Assembly: GCA_016183945.1 (NCBI GenBank)
Contig: JACPDP010000045.1
Span: 1-22,750 of the forward strand
Source: Magnetospirillum sp.
GTDB taxonomy: Bacteria > Pseudomonadota > Alphaproteobacteria > Rhodospirillales > Magnetospirillaceae
Direction of reading: 5' to 3'
Length of the DNA stretch: 22,750 nt
Part shown: piece after piece, positions 1 through 6,971 of the stretch
Numbering within the stretch: the first letter of the stretch is position 1
Layout of the letters: each line of letters starts with the position of its first letter
Translations under genes and position numbers: made by a program
The notes under the pieces: generated by a model
The model's input: the letters and a program-made list of their open reading frames with translations, nothing else
Databases searched by the model: none
Told to the model about the DNA's origin: nothing

Positions 1-34
1 CGAACTCGCCCAGCCTCCAGCCGTTTACCCCCAT
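1..34 (-). CDS. possible first codons of a gene leaving the left edge
   Basis: On the minus strand an ATG at position 34 opens a frame that reads MGVNGWRLGEF and runs off the window. A GGGGAG ribosome-binding-like sequence lies about ten bases upstream, near positions 45-51. Only eleven codons are visible, so no function can be assigned. The orientation matches ptsN, so it could be the next gene in that direction. It may equally be chance in GC-rich sequence. Confidence 0.25.
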   Translation of the reverse strand, partial: MGVNGWRLGEF

Positions 35-255
35 CGCGATCCATCTCCCCTGCAAGACATGGGAATCGAATCATGGACCGGCAGCCCCGGTCAATCGCGT
101 TTCGACCGACGGCCCCGAGATGTGTGCATCCCTTAGCGCGATGGCGGGGGTCCATGTCGAGCCCGCGCGGAACGCCCGGCCTCCGGCACCCTGCGCGTAG
201 CCGCATGGAGTCCCGCTTTCGGGGGGTGGGGCCTGGGGGAGCCTGAGGGCGCGCC
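35..255. other. intergenic stretch downstream of ptsN
   Basis: I see no convincing gene here. A short inverted repeat, GACCGG and CCGGTC around a five-base loop, lies near positions 77-93, and a GGGCGCGCCC palindrome sits directly after the ptsN stop. Neither is followed by a T-run on the minus strand, so neither is a classical intrinsic terminator. Confidence 0.4.
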
Positions 256-720
256 CTACGCCGCCCGGCTGGCGGGAGACTCGGTGAGCAGGGCGTAGAG
301 CGCCTCGCCCTTTTCGGTGCCGCGCAGCTTCTCGCAGACGCCCTTGTCGCGCAGCAGCCGCGACACCCGGGCCAGGGCCTTGAGGTGGTCGGCGCCGGCC
401 GATTCGGGGGCCAGCAGCAGGAAGATCAGGTCGACCGGCTGCTCGTCGATGGACTCGAAGTTGATCGGCCGCTCAAGGCGGGCGAACAGCCCATAGAGCC
501 GGTCCAGCGTCGGCAGCTTGCCGTGCGGGATGGCGATGCCGTTGCCGACGCCGGTGGTACCCAGGCGCTCGCGTTCCAGCAGGACGTCGAATACGGCCCG
601 CTCGTGCAGGCCGGTAAGCTCGGCGGCCCGCTTGGCCAATTCCTGCAGCGCCTGCTTCTTCGAGGTCGCGCGCAGGTTTGAGATGACCGCAGCGGGGCTG
701 ATGAGGTCGGTGATTTCCAT
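256..720 (-). CDS. ptsN: nitrogen-PTS EIIA protein PtsN (EIIA-Ntr)
   Basis: PtsN is the terminal phospho-acceptor of the nitrogen phosphotransferase system. It takes phosphate from NPr and regulates potassium transport, nitrogen and envelope functions through protein contacts in the cytoplasm. The 154-residue product has the usual length and fold of the PTS EIIA type-2 domain. The phosphorylated histidine is seen as His66 in GNGIAIPHGK. I chose the ATG at 720 because the family begins MEITDLISP and a GAGAGG ribosome-binding sequence lies upstream; an upstream in-frame start at 834 would add 38 residues unlike the family and overlap rpoN. It follows rpoN in the same direction after a 110-base gap that holds a good sigma-70 promoter. 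The hpf gene often found between rpoN and ptsN is absent. Confidence 0.95.
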   Translation of the reverse strand: MEITDLISPAAVISNLRATSKKQALQELAKRAAELTGLHERAVFDVLLERERLGTTGVGNGIAIPHGKLPTLDRLYGLFARLERPINFESIDEQPVDLIFLLLAPESAGADHLKALARVSRLLRDKGVCEKLRGTEKGEALYALLTESPASRAA

Positions 721-771
721 GAAACACCCTCTCTTGCCGGCCATTAAACGCCGGGAGCAAGGAAGGGCCGG

Positions 772-800
772 AAAATAGTTCCGACGCCCCTCCGAGTCAA
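772..800 (-). promoter_or_regulatory. sigma-70-type promoter for ptsN
   Basis: On the minus strand TTGACT (800-795) and TATTTT (777-772) are separated by exactly 17 bases, about 50 bases upstream of the ptsN start. This suggests that ptsN can be transcribed independently of rpoN. The -35 hexamer lies in the sequence GTGAAGCTTGAC, which resembles the palindrome upstream of kdsD. Confidence 0.5.
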
Positions 801-830
801 GCTTCACCGACTTGTGCGCGGCACCATCAT

Positions 831-2321
831 TCACATTCCCAGCGACTTCTCACGCCGACGCTGGACCGAGGACGGGATGCCCATGGCCTCCCGGTACTTT
901 GCCACCGTTCGGCGGGCAATGTCGATACTGTCGCCTTTCAGCAGCTCCACCAGGCGGTCGTCGGACAGCACCTGGCGGCCCTCGCCGTCGATCAGCGCCT
1001 TGATGCGGTGGCGCACCGACTCGGCCGAGTGGGCGTCGCCGCCGTCGGCCGAGCCGATGGACTGGGTGAAGAAATACTTCAACTCGTAGATGCCGCGCGG
1101 CGTGGCGATGTACTTGTTGGAGGTCACCCGGCTGACCGTGCTCTCGTGCATGCTGATGGCGGTGGCGATGTCGCGCAGCACCAGCGGCCGCAGGTGCTGG
1201 ATGCCCAGGCGGAAAAAGCCGTCCTGCTGGCGGACGATCTCGGTGGCGACCTTGAGGATGGTGGTGGCGCGCTGGTGCAGCGACTTCACCAGCCAGTTGG
1301 CCGATTGGAAGCGCTCCGAGATATAGGTCTTGTCGTCCTTCGACTGGCTGCCGGCGGCGATCCTGGTGTAGTAGCGGGTATTGACCAGCACGCGCGGCAG
1401 GGTGTCCGAGTTCAGCTCCACCAGCCAGCCGCCCTCGGGGCCGCGGCGCATCAGCACGTCGGGGGTGATGGTCTGCGCCACCACGTGGTCGAACACCAGC
1501 GCCGGTTTGGGGTCGAGCGCCTTGATCTCGCCGATCATCTCGGCCAGGTCCTCGGCGTCGATGCCGCAGACCCGCATCAGCCCGGCCAGGTCGCGCCGCG
1601 CCAGCAGTTCGAGATTGTCGAGCAAGGCCTGCATGGCGGGATCGAGGCGGTTGCGCTCGGCCAGTTGCAGCCCCAGGCATTCCTTGAGCGAGCGGGCGAA
1701 CACGCCGGTGGGGTCGAAGCGCTGCACCTTGGCCAGCACCGCCAACACGCGCTCCACCGGGCAGCCCAACCGCTCGGCCAGGTCGCCGAGGTCGCCGATG
1801 AGGTAGCCGGCCGCGTCCAGCATCTCGATCAGATGCAGCCCGATGAGGCGCTCGGCGGTATCGGGGAGGTCGACGTTGACCTGGGCCAGCAGATGGTCGC
1901 GCAGGGAGATGTCGCCGGCCAGCGTCATTTCCAGATTGGACTCGCCGTCCTCGAAGTCGAGGCGGCCGCCGGCGCCGCTGCCCCATTGGGCGAAGGCCTC
2001 GCCGTCCACCTGATCGCCGGCGCTGTCGTTGTTGAAGGTGTTGTCGTAGTCGACGTCCAGCGTATCGTCGCCGGTGACCCCGGGCGGGCTGTCGACGATG
2101 CCGGGTTCGGGGGGCAGGGTGTCGAGGCTGGGCGGCTCGTCGAGACCGTCCGATCGGTCGGAGTCCTCGCGCTCCAAGAGCGGATTGCGCTCCAGTTCCT
2201 GCTCGACGAATGCCGACAGTTCCATGTTCGACAGCTGCAGCAGCTTGATGGCCTGCTGCAGTTGCGGCGTCATCACCAGGGTTTGGCTCTGGCGGAGGTC
2301 CAACCGGGGAGCGAGCGCCAT
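831..2321 (-). CDS. rpoN: RNA polymerase sigma-54 factor RpoN
   Basis: RpoN directs RNA polymerase to -24/-12 promoters that need AAA+ activators, typically for nitrogen assimilation, nitrogen fixation and motility. The 496-residue product has all three regions of the family. The N-terminus is rich in Gln and Leu (LRQSQTLVMTPQLQQAIKLL) and binds activator and core. An acidic linker follows at about residues 52-110. The C-terminal DNA-binding part carries the RpoN box ARRTVAKYRE at residues 469-478. The start is the ATG at 2321, with the canonical beginning MALAPRLDLRQSQ. It lies 16 bases after lptB, so it is probably cotranscribed with the lpt genes, and its stop is followed by the ptsN promoter. 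No interruption is seen. Confidence 0.97.
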   Translation of the reverse strand: MALAPRLDLRQSQTLVMTPQLQQAIKLLQLSNMELSAFVEQELERNPLLEREDSDRSDGLDEPPSLDTLPPEPGIVDSPPGVTGDDTLDVDYDNTFNNDSAGDQVDGEAFAQWGSGAGGRLDFEDGESNLEMTLAGDISLRDHLLAQVNVDLPDTAERLIGLHLIEMLDAAGYLIGDLGDLAERLGCPVERVLAVLAKVQRFDPTGVFARSLKECLGLQLAERNRLDPAMQALLDNLELLARRDLAGLMRVCGIDAEDLAEMIGEIKALDPKPALVFDHVVAQTITPDVLMRRGPEGGWLVELNSDTLPRVLVNTRYYTRIAAGSQSKDDKTYISERFQSANWLVKSLHQRATTILKVATEIVRQQDGFFRLGIQHLRPLVLRDIATAISMHESTVSRVTSNKYIATPRGIYELKYFFTQSIGSADGGDAHSAESVRHRIKALIDGEGRQVLSDDRLVELLKGDSIDIARRTVAKYREAMGIPSSVQRRREKSLGM

Positions 2322-2337
2322 GGCGGGTAATTACGCC

Positions 2338-3144
2338 CTAAAGACTGAAACGTTCGCCGAGATAGACCCGCCGCACCCCCTCGTGGGCGACGATCTCCGA
2401 GGGGCGGCCCTCCATCAGCAGCATGCCGTCGTGGAGGATGTAGGCGCGGTCGATGATGTCCAGCGTCTCGCGAACGTTGTGGTCGGTGATCAGCACGCCG
2501 ATGCCGCGGTCCTTGAGGTGGGAGACCAGGTCGCGGATGTCGGACACCGCGATGGGGTCGATGCCGGCCAGCGGCTCGTCCAGCAGCACGAAATGCGGCC
2601 GGCAGGCCAGGGCGCGGGCGATCTCGACCCGGCGGCGCTCGCCGCCCGACAGCGCCATGGCCGGCGCCCGGCGCAGATGGCTGATGGAGAACTCGGCCAG
2701 CAGCTCGTCCAGGGTGTGCTCGCGCTTCTCGCGGTCGGACTCGATGACTTCGAGCACCGCCATGATGTTGCCCTCGACGGTCAGGCCGCGGAAGATCGAG
2801 GCCTCCTGCGGCAGGTAGCCGATGCCCAGCCGGGCGCGGCGGTACATGGGCAGGTCGGTGATGTCCTCGCCGTCCAGCATGATGCTGCCGGTGTCGGGCG
2901 CGATCAGCCCGGTGATACAGTAGAAGCAGGTGGTCTTGCCGGCGCCGTTGGGTCCCAGCAGGCCCACCGCCTCGCCACGCTGCACCGAGATGGAGACGTC
3001 GCGCAGCACGGGACGGCGCTTGAACACCTTGCCGATCCCCGACGTGCGCAGGCCGGTATTGGCCGCGACCAGCCGGGGGACGGATCGCTCGGCCTTGCCC
3101 AAGGGAGACCTTGGAGAGGCGGGCACCGTGTTGGTGGGTTTCAT
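2338..3144 (-). CDS. lptB: LPS export ABC transporter ATP-binding protein LptB
   Basis: LptB is the cytoplasmic ATPase of the LptB2FG complex, which extracts lipopolysaccharide from the inner membrane and pushes it along the Lpt bridge. The 268-residue protein shows every ABC motif: Walker A GPNGAGKT at 64-71, Q-loop Gln113, signature LSGGE at 165-169, Walker B FVLLDE at 185-190 and H-loop His222. It is about 25 residues longer than E. coli LptB at the N-terminus, where a Pro/Ser/Arg-rich extension precedes the ABC fold. The start at 3144 is supported by its ATGA overlap with the lptA stop, which suggests translational coupling. The partner permeases LptF and LptG are not in the window. Confidence 0.97.
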   Translation of the reverse strand: MKPTNTVPASPRSPLGKAERSVPRLVAANTGLRTSGIGKVFKRRPVLRDVSISVQRGEAVGLLGPNGAGKTTCFYCITGLIAPDTGSIMLDGEDITDLPMYRRARLGIGYLPQEASIFRGLTVEGNIMAVLEVIESDREKREHTLDELLAEFSISHLRRAPAMALSGGERRRVEIARALACRPHFVLLDEPLAGIDPIAVSDIRDLVSHLKDRGIGVLITDHNVRETLDIIDRAYILHDGMLLMEGRPSEIVAHEGVRRVYLGERFSL

Positions 3145-4139
3145 CGTTTCTCCCCCGCGGGAGGCTGACCGCCACCCTCGTCGCCATCCTGAGGCTTGGC
3201 CGGCACGTTGCCCTTGAACACGGCGCGCCGGCTTTCGGCATCCTTCTTCTCGGGAACGAACACGCCCTGCACCCGCTGGCCGTCCTTGCCGCCGGGAGCG
3301 GAGCCGAACAGCTTGCTGATGCCGGTGTGGAGGTTCACATGGGCATAGCCGCCGTTGAGCTGGTTCCCCTCGCGAGTGATCCTAACCGAACCGGAGACGG
3401 TGGCGATACCGCTTTCCACGTTGTAGTCGCCGCGCTCGCCGGTGATCACCTCGGACGCGGTGGTCAGCACCACATTGCCGTAGGCGTCGGCGCGCTGCAG
3501 TTCCAGGCTGCCGCCGCCGCCGGCCGCGGCGGTGCCGGCCGACTTGGCGGCGGGCTTGGCCGGCGGCTGGCGCTGGCCCGGCCGCACCGCCGGGGCGCTG
3601 GCGTCCTTGTCGCGGAAATGGGCGGTGAGCACGTCGCCCTCCAGCTTCTTGTCCGCCTGGAGGGCCACCGCCTTGCCGCGCAGCACCGCCATCCGCTGCA
3701 TTTCCCAATACTCGATGGTCTCGTTGGCGGTGTACGTCTCGGTGGGGGTCGCCATGCGGGCGGGCTGGCCGCGCAGCACGAAGATGGCCTTGTCGAGGTC
3801 GTAGGACGCCTTGGTGCCGGTGGCGGTCTCGTTGGGCGAGGCCAGGGTGACGTTGCCGTCGGCGTCCAGCCGCCAGATCTCGTCGCCGTTGGCGCCCTTG
3901 CGATAATAGGCGGTGAGGGTGTCGGCGGTCACCGTCATGGCACCGCGGATGGCCTTGGCGTTGCCGCGGGCGATGACGCGCATGGCCTCGGAATGCCACT
4001 CGATGCCGCTGTCGGCATAGACCTGGATCTGGCTGTCGCCCCCCTTGCTGAGGTCGAACCCCTGGGCGGCGGCGGGCATCGCCGCCAGCCCGAGCAGGGC
4101 GGCGGCGGCAACGGCGGCGGGAAGGGCGGACCGGCTCAT
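3141..4139 (-). CDS. lptA: periplasmic LPS-transport protein LptA (OstA-like), long form
   Basis: LptA forms the periplasmic beta-jellyroll filament that carries LPS from LptC to LptD. The 332-residue product starts with a signal peptide: a hydrophobic Ala/Leu core and the likely cleavage site AAAQ near residue 26. OstA-type beta-strand repeats follow. A Pro/Ala/Gly-rich low-complexity linker (about 185-215) interrupts the fold, and the tail is charged and Gly/Pro-rich. E. coli LptA has 185 residues, so this form is much longer, mainly because of the linker and tail. Both ends overlap their neighbours by four bases (ATGA with lptC and with lptB). The position between lptC and lptB strongly supports the identity. 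Confidence 0.88.
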   Translation of the reverse strand: MSRSALPAAVAAAALLGLAAMPAAAQGFDLSKGGDSQIQVYADSGIEWHSEAMRVIARGNAKAIRGAMTVTADTLTAYYRKGANGDEIWRLDADGNVTLASPNETATGTKASYDLDKAIFVLRGQPARMATPTETYTANETIEYWEMQRMAVLRGKAVALQADKKLEGDVLTAHFRDKDASAPAVRPGQRQPPAKPAAKSAGTAAAGGGGSLELQRADAYGNVVLTTASEVITGERGDYNVESGIATVSGSVRITREGNQLNGGYAHVNLHTGISKLFGSAPGGKDGQRVQGVFVPEKKDAESRRAVFKGNVPAKPQDGDEGGGQPPAGEKR

Positions 4140-4867
4140 CGGCGCGTGGCTCCCCTGGACGGGCCGGCGGCGCCCTTGGGCGTGGCCGTGGCGCCCTTGC
4201 CCACCGCGGCCATGGTCATGGTCGCCTTGCCGGTGAACACCACCTCAAGGCCCCGGTCGCGCACCTCGAAACCCTCGGCCGCCAGGGTGCGCCCCTGCGG
4301 CCCATGGCCGGTGATCGGCTCGGTGCCCCTGGCGGAGTTGTGCACCAGATCGATGGTGGCCGCGGTGGTATGCAACTCGTAACCGGCGTCGTGGAACAGG
4401 TTCACCGTGCCGGCCAGGTCGAGAATCTTGGACTGCTGGTGGTAGAGGCCGGTATCGGCGTCGACGAAGACGTTGGCGCCCGACGAACTGGTGAAGTCGG
4501 CCTTGGGCGCCTTCAGCGCCACCAGGTCGGCGTCGCCCGGCTGCTGGACCGCGAGATCGGCCGACACCGCGAAGGGGCGGTTGGCCTGGTCCACGCCGAA
4601 ATAGCGCGAGTTCACCATCGACAACGTCTCGACCTCCTTGGGCGACAGCTTCGCGAATCCGATCTGGAAGCGGTCGTCGTCCTGCACCAGCTTCGGCCAT
4701 GCCAGCACCAGCGCCAGCAGGACGGCGGCCAGACTCGGCAACACAATCTGCATCCAGCCGACGAAGCGGCTGTAGCGCGCCAGCGGTCCCTCGCCCTGCC
4801 GCGCCGTCAACAGCCGCCGCTTGCGCCGCGGCTTATGCTCCTCCCCGACGCCGGCGTCGTCGCTCAC
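4136..4867 (-). CDS. lptC: LPS export protein LptC
   Basis: LptC is a bitopic inner-membrane protein that receives LPS from LptB2FG and passes it to LptA. The 243-residue product has a basic cytoplasmic N-terminus (KPRRKRR), one membrane segment at about residues 37-57 and a periplasmic beta-jellyroll region. The C-terminal tail is rich in Ala, Gly and Thr, and the protein is longer than the 191-residue E. coli form. The start codon is a GTG at 4867 that overlaps the kdsD stop as GTGA; the lptA start overlaps its own stop. Identification rests on the domain layout and on its position in kdsD-lptC-lptA-lptB. Confidence 0.88.
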   Translation of the reverse strand: MSDDAGVGEEHKPRRKRRLLTARQGEGPLARYSRFVGWMQIVLPSLAAVLLALVLAWPKLVQDDDRFQIGFAKLSPKEVETLSMVNSRYFGVDQANRPFAVSADLAVQQPGDADLVALKAPKADFTSSSGANVFVDADTGLYHQQSKILDLAGTVNLFHDAGYELHTTAATIDLVHNSARGTEPITGHGPQGRTLAAEGFEVRDRGLEVVFTGKATMTMAAVGKGATATPKGAAGPSRGATRR

Positions 4868-5844
4868 GCCACCCCCACCCGCAGGCAGTCGTGGACGTGC
4901 AGCACCCCGGCGGGCCGGCCGTCCTCGGCGACCACGAACAGGCTGGTGATCTTCATGGTGTTCATCAGCCGGAGCGCTTCCGCCGCCAGCATGTTGGGCA
5001 ACACGGTCTTCGCGCCCCGCGTCATCACCTCGGCGGCCGCCAGGCCCAGCAGGTCGGAGTGCATGTGCCGGCGCAGGTCGCCGTCGGTGATGATGCCGGC
5101 CAGCCGGCCGTCCCCCCCCATCACGCCGACGCAGCCCAGGCTCTTGGCGGTCATCACCAGCAGCACCTCGCTCATGGGGGCGTCGGGGGCGGCCAGCGGG
5201 ATGGAGTCGCCGCCATGCATCAGGTCGCTCACCTTGAGCAGCCTTTTCCCCAGTTGGCCGCCGGGGTGGAACACCCGGAAGTCGGCGGGGGAGAACCCCT
5301 TGCGTTCCAAGAGGGCCACCGCCAGGGCATCACCCAGGGCCAGCATCATGGTGGTGGAGGTGGTCGGCGCCAGGCCCAGGGGGCAGGCCTCGGGAATGGG
5401 CGGCAGGATCAGCGCGGCATCGGCGGCCTCCGCCAGGGTGCTGGCGGCGCCCGAGGTGATGGCGATCAAGCCGATCTCGAACCGCTTGCAATAGGCGACG
5501 ATGTCGCCCAGCTCCGGGGTTTCGCCCGAATTGGACAGCGCCACCACGGTATCGTCCGCGGTGACCATGCCGAGGTCGCCGTGGCTGGCCTCGGCGGGGT
5601 GGACATAGAAGGCCGGCCGGCCGGTGGAGGCGAGGGTGGCGGCGATCTTGCGCCCGACATGGCCGCTCTTGCCCATGCCGGTGACCACGGCGCGGCCCGG
5701 CGCCACCTCCAGCATGTCGATGGCCTTGGTGAAGGCGCCGCCCAGCCCCTCGGCCAGCGCGTCCAGTGCGGACGCCTCGGTCCGCAGCACGCGGCGCGCT
5801 GCGGCGATGTCGGCGGCGGCCCGGTCTCGGGCATCGAAGGTCAT
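4864..5844 (-). CDS. kdsD: D-arabinose-5-phosphate isomerase (KpsF/GutQ family)
   Basis: This enzyme converts D-ribulose 5-phosphate to D-arabinose 5-phosphate, the first step of Kdo synthesis for the LPS inner core. The 326-residue product has an N-terminal SIS sugar-isomerase domain with the phosphate-binding stretch TGMGKSGHVG (55-64), ASHGDLG (86-92) and NSGETPE (105-111), and His193 in FHPGGQLGK. Two CBS domains follow (about 207-260 and 274-326). I chose the ATG at 5844, which has a GGGGGAG ribosome-binding site; a longer in-frame ORF upstream runs into intergenic repeat sequence. It opens the lpt operon and overlaps lptC by four bases, linking Kdo supply to LPS export. Confidence 0.95.
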   Translation of the reverse strand: MTFDARDRAAADIAAARRVLRTEASALDALAEGLGGAFTKAIDMLEVAPGRAVVTGMGKSGHVGRKIAATLASTGRPAFYVHPAEASHGDLGMVTADDTVVALSNSGETPELGDIVAYCKRFEIGLIAITSGAASTLAEAADAALILPPIPEACPLGLAPTTSTTMMLALGDALAVALLERKGFSPADFRVFHPGGQLGKRLLKVSDLMHGGDSIPLAAPDAPMSEVLLVMTAKSLGCVGVMGGDGRLAGIITDGDLRRHMHSDLLGLAAAEVMTRGAKTVLPNMLAAEALRLMNTMKITSLFVVAEDGRPAGVLHVHDCLRVGVA

Positions 5845-5922
5845 GGGCACTCCCCCATCAGAAGCCGGCGGGCTCCAAGGCGCCCTAACTATACGAATCC
5901 GCCCCCGGCGGGGAAGGCAAAA

Positions 5923-5936
5923 CGTCAAGCTTGACG
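5923..5936. promoter_or_regulatory. 14-bp perfect palindrome upstream of kdsD
   Basis: CGTCAAGCTTGACG is a perfect 14-base palindrome about 80 bases upstream of the kdsD start. A possible minus-strand -10 sequence, TATAGT, lies at 5893-5888, but the TTGACG in the palindrome is 29 bases from it, too far for a normal sigma-70 pair. It could be an operator for the kdsD-lpt operon. That role is inference from symmetry and position. Confidence 0.3.
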
Positions 5937-5966
5937 CAAGAGTCGTGCCGAAAGTGCGCGGAGGGC

Positions 5967-6091
5967 GGGAGCCACCCCTTCGAGACGCGCCCGGTGGGCG
6001 CTCCTCGGGGTGAGGCGGTTTTTCCTCGGCCCCCAAAGGGGTGCCTCATCCCGAGGACGCCGCGTAGCGGCTGTCTCGAAGGGTGGCTCCC
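5967..6091. repeat. 125-bp palindromic intergenic repeat (REP-like family 1)
   Basis: The arms 5967-5986 and 6073-6091 (beginning GGGAGCCACCC and ending GGGTGGCTCCC) are inverted and nearly identical, differing by one base in a G-run. A second nested pair, CCTCGGGGTGAGGC and GCCTCATCCCGAGG, lies inside with one mismatch. The element can fold into a long hairpin and fills most of the gap between rnd and kdsD. Elements of this style are common between genes in Alphaproteobacteria. It may act as a transcription or mRNA-stability barrier behind rnd. Confidence 0.75.
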
Positions 6092-6100
6092 GATCCCTCG

Positions 6101-6712
6101 TCAATGCGCGAAGATGTCGTCCTGGTCCCAGCCCGCCAGGTCGAGCTCGGCACGATCGGGCAGGAAATCGAAGCAGGCCTCGGCCAGGGCGCGGCGGCCC
6201 TCGCGGTCGAGCAGGGTCTCGAACTGCGCCTTCAGGGCGTGCAGATACAGCACGTCCGAAGCGGCGTAGGCCATCTGCTCGGGCGAGAGAGTGGCGGCGC
6301 CCCAGTCCGAGGTCTGCTGCTGCTTGGACAAATCGACGCCCAGCAGGTCGCGGCACAAATCCTTCAGGCCGTGGCGGTCGGTGTTGGTCCGCGTCAGGCG
6401 CGAGGCGATCTTGGTGCAGAATACCGGCCGGCAGCGGACGCCGAAATGGCGGCTGATCTGGGCAAGATCGAAGCGGGCGAAGTGAAACAGCTTGACCACG
6501 CCCGGGTCGCCGAACAGGCCGGCGAGGTTGGGCGCGTCGTACCGGGCCTCGGGAAAATGCACCACATGGGCGTCGCCGTTGCCGGCAGACAGCTGCACCA
6601 CGCACAGCCGGTCGCGATGGAGGTTGAGCCCCATGGTCTCGGTGTCGACAGCCACCACCGCCCCGAGATCGAGGCCGCTGGGAAGGTCACCTGTATGGTA
6701 ATGAACGGTCAC
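6101..6712 (-). CDS. rnd: ribonuclease D, short form (DEDDy 3'-5' exonuclease)
   Basis: RNase D trims the 3' ends of tRNA precursors and other structured RNAs. The 203-residue product contains only the exonuclease domain. The catalytic residues are visible: Asp23 and Glu25 in DTET, Asp82 in HFARFDL, and the Exo III pair Tyr149 and Asp153 in YAASD. The C-terminal HRDC domains of E. coli RNase D are missing, as is usual for short alphaproteobacterial homologues. I chose the GTG at 6712 with GAGG about nine bases upstream. The longest frame would start inside the tRNA gene, which is not credible. It lies downstream of tRNA-Leu in the same direction and may be partly cotranscribed with it. Confidence 0.92.
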   Translation of the reverse strand: MTVHYHTGDLPSGLDLGAVVAVDTETMGLNLHRDRLCVVQLSAGNGDAHVVHFPEARYDAPNLAGLFGDPGVVKLFHFARFDLAQISRHFGVRCRPVFCTKIASRLTRTNTDRHGLKDLCRDLLGVDLSKQQQTSDWGAATLSPEQMAYAASDVLYLHALKAQFETLLDREGRRALAEACFDFLPDRAELDLAGWDQDDIFAH

Positions 6713-6791
6713 GGGCCGCACCTCGGAAAAGTTATTACCCTTCCGGGTGGCGGCGCCGTGTCCGTCAGTTCCGCCCCCCGGAGGGGAGGGA

Positions 6792-6878
6792 TGGTGCCCA
6801 GGAGAAGACTCGAACTTCCACGACCTTTCGGCCACTAGAACCTGAATCTAGCGCGTCTACCAATTCCGCCACCTGGGC
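6792..6878 (-). tRNA. tRNA-Leu (anticodon CAG)
   Basis: The minus strand folds into a complete 87-base class II tRNA with an encoded CCA. The acceptor stem pairs GCCCAGG with CCTGGGC, with discriminator A. The anticodon stem CTAGA/TCTAG encloses the loop TTCAGGT, giving anticodon CAG. The long variable arm is GGCC-GAAA-GGTC and the T-loop is TTCGAGT. The long variable arm, A73 and the anticodon identify tRNA-Leu, reading CUG, which should be the main leucine codon in this GC-rich genome. A promoter with a consensus -35 lies directly upstream. Confidence 0.97.
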
Positions 6879-6886
6879 AGGTAGCC

Positions 6887-6904
6887 GGACGGGCCAGCCC
6901 GTCC
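6887..6904 (-). other. hairpin in the tRNA-Leu 5' leader
   Basis: GGACGGGC and GCCCGTCC are separated by two bases, giving a very stable short hairpin. It ends nine bases before the mature tRNA 5' end and begins close to the predicted transcription start (about 6908). It would be the first structure in the precursor and is removed by RNase P. Confidence 0.5.
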
Positions 6905-6914
6905 GAGGCGGAGA

Positions 6915-6943
6915 GCAATATTCGAGAGCGCAAGCGGTGTCAA
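6915..6943 (-). promoter_or_regulatory. strong sigma-70-type promoter for tRNA-Leu
   Basis: On the minus strand a perfect TTGACA (6943-6938) is followed after 17 bases by TATTGC (6920-6915). The predicted start is near 6908. The bases just after the -10 (TCTCCGC) are GC-rich, as in stable-RNA promoters under stringent control. That regulation is inferred from the base composition. Confidence 0.6.
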
Positions 6944-6971
6944 TGGATGATTTTCACCGCTCCCACCCTTT

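Noticed and set aside
1008..2330. 440-codon open frame antisense to rpoN
   Set aside because: It exactly shadows a clear rpoN gene, has no family resemblance or ribosome-binding site, and such frames are expected opposite GC-rich genes.
3111..4382. 423-codon open frame antisense to lptA and lptC
   Set aside because: It is low in complexity (Gly, Ala, Val, His), spans two genes on the other strand, and matches nothing I recognise.
5845..6036. N-terminal extension of kdsD to 6036
   Set aside because: The added residues come from the palindromic repeat and gap, while the ATG at 5844 has a good ribosome-binding site and family-like start.
6713..6835. rnd start at 6835
   Set aside because: That codon lies inside the tRNA-Leu gene; the GTG at 6712 gives the normal N-terminus.
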